DNA from: Natronomonas pharaonis DSM 2160
GTDB taxonomy: Archaea > Halobacteriota > Halobacteria > Halobacteriales > Haloarculaceae
Length of the DNA: 64,000 nt
Direction of reading: 5' to 3'
NCBI RefSeq assembly: GCF_000026045.1
Contig: NC_007426.1
Span: 186,001 to 250,000 of the forward strand
A program made the translations under genes and the position numbers. Positions 1 through 7,773 of the stretch are shown in pieces. The notes under the pieces are model-generated. The model saw only the letters and a program-made list of their open reading frames with translations. It was not told the origin of the DNA and did not search any database. The number at the start of each line of letters is the position of its first letter. The stretch's first letter is position 1.

Positions 1-2379
1 TTCTTCGATATCGACGCTGAGTTCGAGTTCGAGCCAGTTTTCACCCGGAGAGGTCGCCGGAAGGTCAAGCACTGTATCGATCGTATCGTCGCCGCTCTCG
101 TCGGAAACGAGGTACTCATTATCGACCACGGTAACGGACCCGCCGTCGGCATCGAGGTCTCCGCTTCCGTCGAGCGCACCGCTTCCGTCAGTGGTAAGTT
201 CGACATCGAAACTGAAGCTCCCGGCGTCAGGGATAGTCACAGTCAGGGTTCCTTCCACGGTCATGTAATCGCTTTCGGGGTCGAGTTCACCCTCCAGACC
301 GTCCGGAACAGACACCTCGGCTGTGATGCCGTCTGCATCGAGGTCCGGGAAGTCGACCGATGTCGAACGCCACGTGTCGCCGTTGTAGGTTCCTTCGACT
401 TCGATTGCGCCGTCGTCATCGCCTTCCGCAGGGAGCTCAAGGCCCTCCTCGCGGGCAGTCTCGACGTCGTCGGGCTCAGAGAAGGAGATGAAACCGCCTT
501 GGCTCGTTACGGAAACCGTATCGGCTCCCTCTGCATCTTCAGCCTCGTCGTCATCCGCCTCGACGACGACCTCGGCGCTTGCAGTATCGTCTTCCGTTTC
601 TATTTCAGCGGTGTGTTCTCCAACGTCGTCTGTGCTGGTCTCCCAATCGAAGAAGACGGAAGCCTCTTCCTCAACGTCGAGGGTGACCGATTCTGTCATC
701 GAGTCGTCGCCGACTGACAACACAACATCCTGTGTGCCCGCGCCGTCACCGACGTTTTCGATTGTGGCGACGATTTCGGCCGTTTCACCGGCGGTAACCT
801 CATCCCCGACGAGGATGGCTTCTAACGCGGGGTCGCCAGCTTCGAGCGCGATATCGCGTTCGGTGGTCTCGTCTTCCTCAATTTCGACTTCAACTGTCGT
901 CTCGTAGTAGCCATCCGCGTCGACCGCAAGGTCGTACGTACCAACAGGGAGGTCGAACGCATACGAGCCGTCCTCATCGGTTTGGGTTGCATCCAGCTCG
1001 TCGACAACGTTCACATCCGCGTTAGCTATCGGGTCGCCGGCTTCTGATTCGACAGTGCCTTCGACGGAGCCGGTCGGAACGTCAGTGTCGGTTATTTCGA
1101 TATCAAGCGGCAGCTCAATCCAGTTTTCACCTTCCTCCGTCGAAGGGAGCCCCAGTCCGCTGTCGACGGTACTGTCGCCGGTCGTGTCCTCAACGAGGAA
1201 CTCGTTGTCGACGACGGTCACTGCACCGCCGTCGTCGGCGATATCACCACTACCGGACAACGCATTGCTGTCGTCTGTCAGCGAGGCTATCTCAAACTCG
1301 AAGGACGTATCCTCGTCGTTGTCGATGACGACCCGGAACTCACCCTCGGCGGTCATGTGGTCAGCGTCCTCATCAATGTCGCCGTACAGTTTCTCGTCGA
1401 CGTACACGTCAACATCCATGCCGCTGGCCTCAAGCGTGGGGAACGAAACTTCTGTCGACTGCCACGAGCCGTCGTCGAATATCTCGCCACGTATCTGGAT
1501 CGGGGTTTCGTCGTCACTCCGAGCCGGGAACTCAACGCCCTCCTCGCGGGCGTCAGCCTCAGTCTCTTCGTTGAAGGCGACGAATCCACCCTGACTCACC
1601 GCAGTGAATTCACCGACCTGCGGTCCGTCCGGCCCGCTTGGCCCGTCGTCTTCGAGTTCGTCAACGATGTCGACTTTCCCGTGGCCCCACCAGACATCGT
1701 CGCCATCATACGACTCCAGTTCGGTCGTGCCGTGCCACATCTGTGAGTCGTCCGTGACATCTATTTCAGCAGTCTCGCCCGCGTAATCGCTGAGGGACGC
1801 AAACTCAAGCGTGACGAGCGTGACGTTCATATCGGGCGAGGCTTCGCCGTCCGCGACCTCAGCAATCATCTCGTCGTACGCGTTTTCGAAAGCGTTGGGA
1901 TTCCATTCAACCGACACGGTACCATTGTCCTGCTCTACGTCGAGGTCTTCATCCTCCGCGAGGAACGACTCGGCGCTGTCGAAGACGAGTATTTCATCGT
2001 CGTAGTCAACTGTCAAGTCGTAGGCAGTCACATCGCCGTCGCCGTCTTCGGTGAAGTCGATAGCCTCGATGTCGACTGCAACCCGGTCGCCCGCCTCGCC
2101 TTCGGCATCCTCGGGAACAACAGCGTAGTCGACGACCTCCGACGCCGGGACATCGGTGCTTGCGTGTGTGTCCGCCGGCCCTGCATTCGTTTGTGGCGCC
2201 CCAGCCGCGGTTGCTGGGACCGCCGTAAGACAGAGCAAAGCGACGGCAAGAGCCACGACTCCCACCCCCGCCAGCGTCCTGCGATGTGTTCTCCGAAGAG
2301 CTCCGGCTTCGGTATCGGTGCTGTATCCCCCGTCGTCATTCGCCGATTCGGCCGGCGATAGATCGCTACGTGCTTGCAT
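1..2379 (-). CDS. Large secreted/surface protein with duplicated beta-rich module (3' end outside window)
   Basis: The reading frame is open from the ATG at 2379 to the window edge (793 codons seen), so the C-terminus is missing. Residues about 30-60 hold a positively charged stretch then a hydrophobic core ending in AVPATAAGA, a Sec-type signal. Residues about 65-200 resemble a cohesin-like fold (YDLTVDYDDEILVFDS). Two homologous modules of about 160 residues lie at about 260-425 and 625-785; both contain SQGGF, an MT-EG segment, VTVVDNE and GENW. Between them are a carboxypeptidase-regulatory-like domain (about 434-512) and a CARDB-like domain (about 512-605). The protein is very acidic, as expected outside a haloarchaeal cell. 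The specific function is unknown; adhesion or cell-surface architecture is inference. A C-terminal PGF-CTERM anchor would lie beyond the window. Confidence 0.85.
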   Translation of the reverse strand, partial: MQARSDLSPAESANDDGGYSTDTEAGALRRTHRRTLAGVGVVALAVALLCLTAVPATAAGAPQTNAGPADTHASTDVPASEVVDYAVVPEDAEGEAGDRVAVDIEAIDFTEDGDGDVTAYDLTVDYDDEILVFDSAESFLAEDEDLDVEQDNGTVSVEWNPNAFENAYDEMIAEVADGEASPDMNVTLVTLEFASLSDYAGETAEIDVTDDSQMWHGTTELESYDGDDVWWGHGKVDIVDELEDDGPSGPDGPQVGEFTAVSQGGFVAFNEETEADAREEGVEFPARSDDETPIQIRGEIFDDGSWQSTEVSFPTLEASGMDVDVYVDEKLYGDIDEDADHMTAEGEFRVVIDNDEDTSFEFEIASLTDDSNALSGSGDIADDGGAVTVVDNEFLVEDTTGDSTVDSGLGLPSTEEGENWIELPLDIEITDTDVPTGSVEGTVESEAGDPIANADVNVVDELDATQTDEDGSYAFDLPVGTYDLAVDADGYYETTVEVEIEEDETTERDIALEAGDPALEAILVGDEVTAGETAEIVATIENVGDGAGTQDVVLSVGDDSMTESVTLDVEEEASVFFDWETSTDDVGEHTAEIETEDDTASAEVVVEADDDEAEDAEGADTVSVTSQGGFISFSEPDDVETAREEGLELPAEGDDDGAIEVEGTYNGDTWRSTSVDFPDLDADGITAEVSVPDGLEGELDPESDYMTVEGTLTVTIPDAGSFSFDVELTTDGSGALDGSGDLDADGGSVTVVDNEYLVSDESGDDTIDTVLDLPATSPGENWLELELSVDIEE

Positions 2380-2410
2380 TAGTACTGCAAACCCCCCATC
2401 TACAACCGCA

Positions 2411-2433
2411 TGTTAAAAACACACATATATAAC
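2411..2433 (-). promoter_or_regulatory. AT-rich promoter candidates for the surface-protein gene
   Basis: On the minus strand two TATA-like stretches, GTTATATATG and TTTTTAACA, lie about 50 and 36 bases upstream of the ATG at 2379. Either would give a short leader of roughly 10-25 bases. Which one is used cannot be told from sequence. Confidence 0.4.
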
Positions 2434-2480
2434 AGGAATGGAATTATGAGTGAGTTTGTTTCCGTTTCCCAGAAGCGACC

Positions 2481-2490
2481 AAATAAAAGG
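2481..2490 (-). terminator. T-rich terminator downstream of tfs
   Basis: On the minus strand the sequence CCTTTTATTT occurs about 36 bases after the TFS stop codon. A T-run of this kind is typical of archaeal intrinsic termination; no strong stem precedes it. Confidence 0.4.
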
Positions 2491-2525
2491 AGACACCCGG
2501 AGTTGCTACGTCGCCGTTAAAACAG

Positions 2526-2852
2526 CTAGTGGTCGTCCTCGCGCCACTTGTGTTCGCACTCGGTACAGGTGAAAAAGCGCGTCTCCGATTCGTCGGCGGC
2601 ACGAATCTGCTTCATCTCGTAGCGGGCGCGGTCGTTACCACACTCGGGGCAGTTGACCCGCGTCGTCGGACCGATTTCGGAGTCGTCGACCTCAGACATG
2701 TCGACCGGGCCGCTGTCGGTGTCTTGGCCCTCAGTCGTCGTCATCCGGTCGGCGTCGTCGTCTCCCTGCTGTTTCTCGAAGCCACAGGAGCGACAGACCC
2801 ACAGCCCGTCCTCGCTGTGCATCATCGAACCGCATTCGTCGCAGAATTCCAT
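2526..2852 (-). CDS. tfs: Transcription factor S (TFS/RpoM-like)
   Basis: A 108-residue protein related to TFIIS and to RNA polymerase subunits RPB9/RPA12. TFS stimulates transcript cleavage by backtracked archaeal RNA polymerase. The N-terminal ribbon has paired cysteines in MEFCDECGSMM and CRSCGF (residues about 1-25). After an acidic linker rich in Asp and Thr, the C-terminal ribbon (about 60-108) has CPECGND and CTECEHKW, with an acidic pair in the RAADESETRFF loop that matches the DE tip known to reach the active site. The ATG at 2852 is chosen because the N-terminal ribbon starts there and a TATA box lies 26 bases upstream; the frame is open to 2942 but that extension is not conserved in character. 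Confidence 0.93.
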   Translation of the reverse strand: MEFCDECGSMMHSEDGLWVCRSCGFEKQQGDDDADRMTTTEGQDTDSGPVDMSEVDDSEIGPTTRVNCPECGNDRARYEMKQIRAADESETRFFTCTECEHKWREDDH

Positions 2853-2875
2853 ACCGGCATATCGGTTGGGCCGTG

Positions 2876-2883
2876 TATTTAAA
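2876..2883 (-). promoter_or_regulatory. TATA box for tfs (leaderless)
   Basis: The minus strand reads TTTAAATA centred about 27 bases before the ATG at 2852, which predicts a transcript starting at or next to the start codon and decides the start choice. Confidence 0.6.
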
Positions 2884-2971
2884 CAGCCGGGTTCGGCGAC
2901 TCCGGAGAAAACAACTGACCGAGTGTGCGCTTTCGGAAACATCTTAGGCGAACCGACCGTCCGTTCGATAG

Positions 2972-4252
2972 ATGTTCGGGACGGACCGCCGAGTCGTCGT
3001 GCTGGCGCTTGCCCGCATGGCGGACGCGGTCGCGAACTCGTTTCTCATTATCGTGCTGCCGCTGTATATCGCCAGCGGCGAGCTCGCGTTGCCCGCCTTC
3101 GAGGGGGCAAGCGTCCTCGGTATCCCGCTGACTGTCGAGCTACTCATCGGCGTCGCGCTGTCGCTTTTCGGGTTCGTAAACAGCTTCGCACAGCCGTTCA
3201 CGGGACGGCTCTCGGACCGCACCGCCAGGCGGAAAATATACATCCTCTTCGGGCTGGTCGTTTTGGCGGTTACAAGTGTCGCCTACGCGCTCGTCGAGAG
3301 CTATGAGGCGCTGCTTGTCGTTCGGGCGCTGCAGGGGCTTGGCGGCGCGTTCGTCATCCCAACGACGATTGCGCTTGTCAACGACCTCGCACGTTCGGAT
3401 GCGGAACGCGGCGGCAACTTCGGCGTTTTCAACACGTTCCGGCTCATCGGCTTCGGTTTCGGTCCCATCGTTGCGGGCGTCGTCGTACAGGCCGGGCCGT
3501 ACGCGTTGCCGCTCGGAACGGAGCTCTCGGGATTCAACGCCGCCTTCGGCGTCGCTGTCCTCGGAGCGCTCGTGAGCTTTACGCTCGTGACGGTGCTTAT
3601 CGAGGAGCCGCCGATGGCGGCCGCCGACGCGACCGACGACCTCTCTATCGCCGTCTTCGGCGATAGTCGGCTGCTTGACCCCGTGTTCGTGCTCGGCGTG
3701 GCAACCTTCTTTATGGCAGTCAGCATCGCGCTGTTTGCCACGCTACAGGAACCGATTAACGACCGGCTCAGCCAAGGGCCGCTCTGGTTCGGGATCCAGT
3801 TTGCGGCCGTGGTTGTGGCGAACGTCATCCTCCAGATGCCCATCGGCCGGGCCGCCGACCGCATCGGCCGGCGGCCGTTTCTGGTCTGGGGTCTCGTGTT
3901 GCTGGTGCCGGCGGTGCTGGCACAGGGGCTCGTAACGTCATCGTGGACGATGCTCGTCGTCAGGCTCTTGCACGGTGTCTCGGTGGCGATGGTCTTTGCG
4001 CCGGCGCTCGCCGTCGCCGGTGACCTCGCCGAGGAGGGTGAGTCGGGGACGACTCTTTCGGTGCTGACGATGGCGTTCGGGCTTGGCACCGCCGTTGGGC
4101 CGCTTTCCTCCGGCGTCCTCTTCGGATACGCCTTCGTCGTGCCGTTTGCCGCCGGGGCTGTGCTTGCGTTCCTCGCGCTGGTGTTGGTCGCCACACAGGT
4201 CGAAGAAACGCTGGAGACGGCGACAGGCGGCCCGATCTTGGGCGGCCGCTAG
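2972..4252 (+). CDS. Major facilitator superfamily transporter
   Basis: A 426-residue protein with about twelve hydrophobic segments, the usual size of an MFS permease in the cytoplasmic membrane. The loop between helices 2 and 3 has the MFS signature (GRLSDRTARRKIYILFG, residues about 77-93) and the pseudo-symmetric second half has GRAADRIGRRPFLVWG (about 292-307). The ending is a short soluble tail. The sequence does not reveal the substrate; drug/metabolite efflux families have similar architecture. The gene stands alone and converges on the HMG-CoA reductase gene, with the two stop codons sharing CTAG at 4249-4252. A TATA-like CTTAGG near 2944 suggests a leaderless message. Confidence 0.9.
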   Translation: MFGTDRRVVVLALARMADAVANSFLIIVLPLYIASGELALPAFEGASVLGIPLTVELLIGVALSLFGFVNSFAQPFTGRLSDRTARRKIYILFGLVVLAVTSVAYALVESYEALLVVRALQGLGGAFVIPTTIALVNDLARSDAERGGNFGVFNTFRLIGFGFGPIVAGVVVQAGPYALPLGTELSGFNAAFGVAVLGALVSFTLVTVLIEEPPMAAADATDDLSIAVFGDSRLLDPVFVLGVATFFMAVSIALFATLQEPINDRLSQGPLWFGIQFAAVVVANVILQMPIGRAADRIGRRPFLVWGLVLLVPAVLAQGLVTSSWTMLVVRLLHGVSVAMVFAPALAVAGDLAEEGESGTTLSVLTMAFGLGTAVGPLSSGVLFGYAFVVPFAAGAVLAFLALVLVATQVEETLETATGGPILGGR

Positions 4253-5877
4253 CGGTTCCGTCCGAGCGACTCGTGGCTCGTCACCCAGTCGGACGCTGAA
4301 ATAGCCGCCCCGAGCGATAGCTCGCCGGCGAGAACGACTGTGGCAGCGATTTCAGCGAGTTTGTTGACGTTGCCGGTGCCGTTGCAGTCGAGCATCGCAA
4401 GACACTCCTGCTGGGTTGCCATCCCTGTGCCGCCGCCGTACGTCGCGACGATGAGCGACGGAATGGTAACCGAGATGTGCAAGGAGTTGTCGGCAAGCAG
4501 CGTCGTGTTGAGAATCGCCGCCGACGACTCGGCGACGTTGGCCTCGTCTTGGCCGGTCGCGATAAACAGCGCCGCCAGCCCGTTTGCCGGATGGGCACCG
4601 TTGGTGTTGGCCCCCGACATAAATGAGCCGAGCGTGCCGATCTTGCTGTGGTGGTCGAGGCTCTCCGGTTCGGCCCCGAGGTGGTGGATGCAGGTTTCCT
4701 CGTCAAGCGTGACCTCCGCGGTGACACGCTTGCCGCGGGTCATCATGTCGTTTACTTTTGAGGCCTTCTTGTCGGTCGCGAAGTTCCCCTCGAGATAGAA
4801 GTTCTCGACGTAACCGGGATACTCCTGGAGCGCCCAGTTACAGGCCGCAAAGGTCGCCTTCCCAACCATATTCTGCCCGGCGGCATCGCCCGTCCGGAAA
4901 CTAAACCGGAGGTGGGCGAGGTTGTTCGTCATGTAATCCTCGATTTCGACGAGTTCGGCGACGCTGGAGGTCTCCTCGGCCTTTTCTTTCATCGTGTCGT
5001 AGTGGTCGAAGACCCAGTCGCGGAAATCGCGCGCGTTGCGTGCGTCCTCGAAGACAAACACCGGAGCCCGATTCATCCGGTCGTCGACGACCGTCGCCGT
5101 CGCGCCGCCGGCCATATTGATGGCCTTCATACCGCGGCTGTAGGAAGCGACAAGCGTTCCCTCGGTCGTCGCCAGTGGAATCGGATAGTAGCCGTCGGCG
5201 TGCTCGCCGTTCACCTTGACCGGGCCGGCGAGACCGAGCGGCATCTGGGCGACGCCGATGAAGTTCTCAATGTTGCCTTCGCCACGCTGGGAGTCAAACG
5301 AGTACTCGGGGACGTGTTCGAGGTCGACGCCCGTTTCTTCTTCGAGGTATTCGTGGCGCATCTGTATGGCCTCTTGACTGTAGTTGTCCTCCTCGTCGCG
5401 GGGAATCGACGGGAGTTCACCCTCGTCGCGAATGGTGTCGCTGATGTCCAGCGACAGCTCGCCGAATGGCTCGGCCAGAAACTCCACGTGGATATCGTGG
5501 TCGCCCGTCGGAATCGACAGTTCCTCGACGACGACAACGACGGTCCGTCCGACCGGGAAGGATATTGGGTCGGATTCGGTGACCTCATCGAGGCGGAACG
5601 TCTCGCCGTCGGCGGTTTCGAGCCGCACCCTGTCGGGGTCAATTTCGTTGCCGTTTATAACTACCCGGGAGACGCCCGCGAACTTGGCGTCCTGGAGCCG
5701 GTTTTTTATCTCGAATTCGACACCCCTGTCCGTGTCCTGCAGGCTGCCATAGGTGTAGAGCCGCTTGAGTACCTTGTCGGGTATATCGAGAGAAACGAAG
5801 CCCCCCGACCCCACGAGGTTGGCGTACACCCGCTTCAGAATCCCGCTGTCTGGTGTTGGAATCACCATCGGTGTCAT
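4249..5877 (-). CDS. hmgA: Hydroxymethylglutaryl-CoA reductase with extra N-terminal domain
   Basis: HMG-CoA reductase makes mevalonate for isoprenoid lipids. The catalytic part (about residues 165-542) is class I in type and complete: the glutamate of LATTEGT (E239), the DAAGQNM loop (331-337), TDKK (368-371), the aspartate of GQD (D444) and the C-terminal histidine of VTSHESLGRNR (H535). Most haloarchaeal enzymes are about 400 residues; this one has about 150 extra N-terminal residues, beta-rich, with FEIKNRLQDAKF and a GDHDIHV segment, that resemble the small domain of C-glycoside deglycosidase beta subunits (DUF6379) by eye. The start at 5877 follows a T-rich TATA-like box near 5895; the ATG at 5868 is an alternative. 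A paralogous role is possible if a canonical hmgA exists elsewhere in the genome. Confidence 0.9.
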   Translation of the reverse strand: MTPMVIPTPDSGILKRVYANLVGSGGFVSLDIPDKVLKRLYTYGSLQDTDRGVEFEIKNRLQDAKFAGVSRVVINGNEIDPDRVRLETADGETFRLDEVTESDPISFPVGRTVVVVVEELSIPTGDHDIHVEFLAEPFGELSLDISDTIRDEGELPSIPRDEEDNYSQEAIQMRHEYLEEETGVDLEHVPEYSFDSQRGEGNIENFIGVAQMPLGLAGPVKVNGEHADGYYPIPLATTEGTLVASYSRGMKAINMAGGATATVVDDRMNRAPVFVFEDARNARDFRDWVFDHYDTMKEKAEETSSVAELVEIEDYMTNNLAHLRFSFRTGDAAGQNMVGKATFAACNWALQEYPGYVENFYLEGNFATDKKASKVNDMMTRGKRVTAEVTLDEETCIHHLGAEPESLDHHSKIGTLGSFMSGANTNGAHPANGLAALFIATGQDEANVAESSAAILNTTLLADNSLHISVTIPSLIVATYGGGTGMATQQECLAMLDCNGTGNVNKLAEIAATVVLAGELSLGAAISASDWVTSHESLGRNR

Positions 5878-6063
5878 TCACACCTTCGCCGTATTCTAAA
5901 AAGCTTGGGTAGGGAGGATACTATTACCTAAATGACGTATATGGTACAAACTATAACGGATGTTTGTGGAACCTATAGAAACGTTACGATAGTTTATGGA
6001 GCGGCGTAGCGGATGGGTTCCATGCCGACCCTTTTTGTACCGGAGCAGCCGTAACCACCGGCA

Positions 6064-6549
6064 ATGACACTCTCCGAGGAAGCCGAATCGCGGCTCGCCG
6101 ACATCGTTTCGCTTCAGCCGACAAAAAACAGTGAGTTGCAGGAGCGGTGGGGGCTCGACGGCGGTAGCGAGGTACACCAGTATCTCGAATCCGAACTCAA
6201 GGAGTACTACTACCGCGACGAAAACAGCCTCATCCGAGCGACACCCGAAGCGGCCGAGCTCGTCGGCATCGATACCGACGAGGATATCGTTCGCGTACCC
6301 CCGCTGCAGTCGGATATCATCGACGTTCTCGCCGGTCCCGATGGGGAACCACAGAGTGTGGTTTCAGTGCTCCACGACCTCGAAGACGCCGGCATTGAGA
6401 CGGATGTCGACGCCGTCCGGTCCGGGCTTCGAAGCCTCGAAGACAAGGGCATCGTTGCCGTTATAAAAAAGACCGTACCGACATTCAGGCTCGCCGTCGA
6501 GCGGGACGACATCGAGGTCGAAACCCTCGAAGAGCCGGCGCACGCTTAG
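6064..6549 (+). CDS. DUF5797-type winged-helix protein
   Basis: A 161-residue acidic protein of a haloarchaea-restricted family (DUF5797 from memory). The N-terminal part (LQPTKNSELQERWGLDGGSE, residues about 18-37) looks like a helix-turn-helix that reads the edge of an operator, followed by a beta wing with YYYRDENSLIRAT. A second winged-helix-like unit is suggested at about 85-140 (VVSVLHDLEDAGI and SLEDKGIVAV). It is probably a DNA-binding regulator; target unknown. A TATA-like CTTTTTGTA at about 6030 gives a leaderless start at 6064. The gene converges on its neighbour, with stop codons overlapping in TTAG at 6546-6549. Confidence 0.75.
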   Translation: MTLSEEAESRLADIVSLQPTKNSELQERWGLDGGSEVHQYLESELKEYYYRDENSLIRATPEAAELVGIDTDEDIVRVPPLQSDIIDVLAGPDGEPQSVVSVLHDLEDAGIETDVDAVRSGLRSLEDKGIVAVIKKTVPTFRLAVERDDIEVETLEEPAHA

Positions 6550-7538
6550 CGCCGTCGCTGGCGCTTCCGGTCGAGCAACTGCGAAACGGCACGCCCCGGG
6601 CCGCCGGACAGCGGCCACTCCTTCGAGCGCCACGCGGGCGGTTCGGGTTCGAAGTCGACACAGCGGCCGGAACACTCCGTAGCGGTAGGTTCCCGTTCCT
6701 TTGCGGCACACCACGGAAACGGACCGGCGGGGTCGCGTAGCTCGAAGTGGCGGCAGTCGGGCCGCATTGTCTCGGCGTAGGAACGCCAGCCGCGTTCGTA
6801 GGCTCGTTCGGCGATTTCCAGCCGCTTCCGCTGCTTCCAGTCGGCGTCGGCGTATTCGAAGTCGATACGGCCGTCACACCGGTCGGTGGGACGGACACCG
6901 GGAGAAGACGCATCGAGCGTACGGGGGTTCCAGACACGCTCGGCGTGGATGCCGTCAGCATCGACGGCGAGGATACCGACATCGACCGGCATCGCTTCGA
7001 GCAACGCGGGTTCGATATCATCGCCCGTCGTGTTCGTTGCTAGCCACACCTCGTCGGCCAACCCAAGGGCGACATCGTGTTCGAGCTGTTCGGCCAGTCG
7101 TCGTGCCGCCGACGCATCAAGGTCGGGCTTGTTCTCGATGGCAACGATGCGGTCGACCCAGTCGGGATACCGATACCGTCGGCGGATTTCGATGCGGTTG
7201 CCGTCGCGACGAGTCTCGATGAACCCGCGGTCGGCCGCTCGGTGTATCGACTCACGGACATACCGCCACGGGTAGCCGGGGTCAGGAAGGCAGTCTCGGT
7301 AATAGTCCCACCCGGTCGGAGCGTGTTGGGCGACAAACAGCAGGTCCGAATCAAGGCGTTCGGGGCCGAAGGCTGCTCGCTGCGTCAGCGCCGTCTCGGT
7401 CGTCTCAATGATGACGGTGTCCCAGCGACGGCTTCTGGTTCCGAGCTGCCGGGCGACGAGGACGCGTCCGTCACCGGACGGCTGCCAGTGGCGCTCGGCC
7501 CACGCACAAACGCGTAGCTCGAAACCGAACTCTTTCAC
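6546..7538 (-). CDS. DUF5787-type protein, possible PD-(D/E)XK nuclease fold plus winged helix
   Basis: A 330-residue conserved haloarchaeal protein (DUF5787 from memory). The start is placed at the GTG at 7538 because the family begins with an EF-FEL-(x)-C motif, seen here as VKEFGFELRVCAW, and because CGCTTACC near 7567 gives a TATA-like box 28 bases upstream; an in-frame GTG at 7625 is the longer alternative. Residues about 105-145 resemble a winged helix (YVRESIHRAADRGFIETRRD). The following VAIENKPDLDASAARRLAEQ and DVALGLADEVWLATN resemble the E-x-K core of PD-(D/E)XK enzymes. A cysteine set near the C-terminus (CRHF, CAAKE, CSGRCVDF) could bind metal. Function unproven; nuclease is inference. 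Confidence 0.75.
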   Translation of the reverse strand: MKEFGFELRVCAWAERHWQPSGDGRVLVARQLGTRSRRWDTVIIETTETALTQRAAFGPERLDSDLLFVAQHAPTGWDYYRDCLPDPGYPWRYVRESIHRAADRGFIETRRDGNRIEIRRRYRYPDWVDRIVAIENKPDLDASAARRLAEQLEHDVALGLADEVWLATNTTGDDIEPALLEAMPVDVGILAVDADGIHAERVWNPRTLDASSPGVRPTDRCDGRIDFEYADADWKQRKRLEIAERAYERGWRSYAETMRPDCRHFELRDPAGPFPWCAAKEREPTATECSGRCVDFEPEPPAWRSKEWPLSGGPGRAVSQLLDRKRQRRR

Positions 7539-7711
7539 GAACGGCTGTGGGGGATACAATGAGGTAAGCGGTTCGGCATCGGCATCAAACGAAGTGGCGA
7601 GGAGGCGACCGGGAACGTCGGGCACCGGGCGGACCCGACGTACTGGCGGACGGGCGTGGTGCGGGCGTCGTTGTGTGTGCCGTCACGACGAGAAAAGCGT
7701 CGTTCTGGCAT
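7535..7711 (-). CDS. Candidate 58-residue ORF upstream of the DUF5787 gene
   Basis: An ATG at 7711 opens 58 codons ending in TGA at 7535-7537, which overlaps the GTG start of the next gene as GTGA, the usual coupled arrangement. A strong TATA box lies about 26 bases upstream at 7731-7742. Against it, the predicted peptide is rich in Arg, Pro and His and not acidic, unlike haloarchaeal proteins, and its third-position G+C is lower than that of its neighbours. An alternative ATG at 7715 gives only 10 codons. The stretch may instead be an untranslated leader. Confidence 0.25.
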   Translation of the reverse strand: MPERRFSRRDGTHNDARTTPVRQYVGSARCPTFPVASSPLRLMPMPNRLPHCIPHSRS

Positions 7712-7730
7712 TCATTTGTTGGACTGGATA

Positions 7731-7742
7731 GCTTATAAACCC
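7731..7742 (-). promoter_or_regulatory. TATA box between the nitrilase and DUF5787 genes
   Basis: The minus strand reads GGGTTTATAAGC, a very good archaeal TATA element, placed after the nitrilase stop codon and about 26 bases before ATG codons at 7711 and 7715. It shows that the DUF5787 gene is not simply read through from the nitrilase operon. Confidence 0.55.
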
Positions 7743-7773
7743 TCGCCTGGTGACGAAAAGCTCCTCGACCCGG

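Noticed and set aside
4249-6064. HMG-CoA reductase read as a membrane-anchored eukaryotic-like enzyme because of its N-terminal extension
   Set aside because: The extension has no hydrophobic membrane segments.
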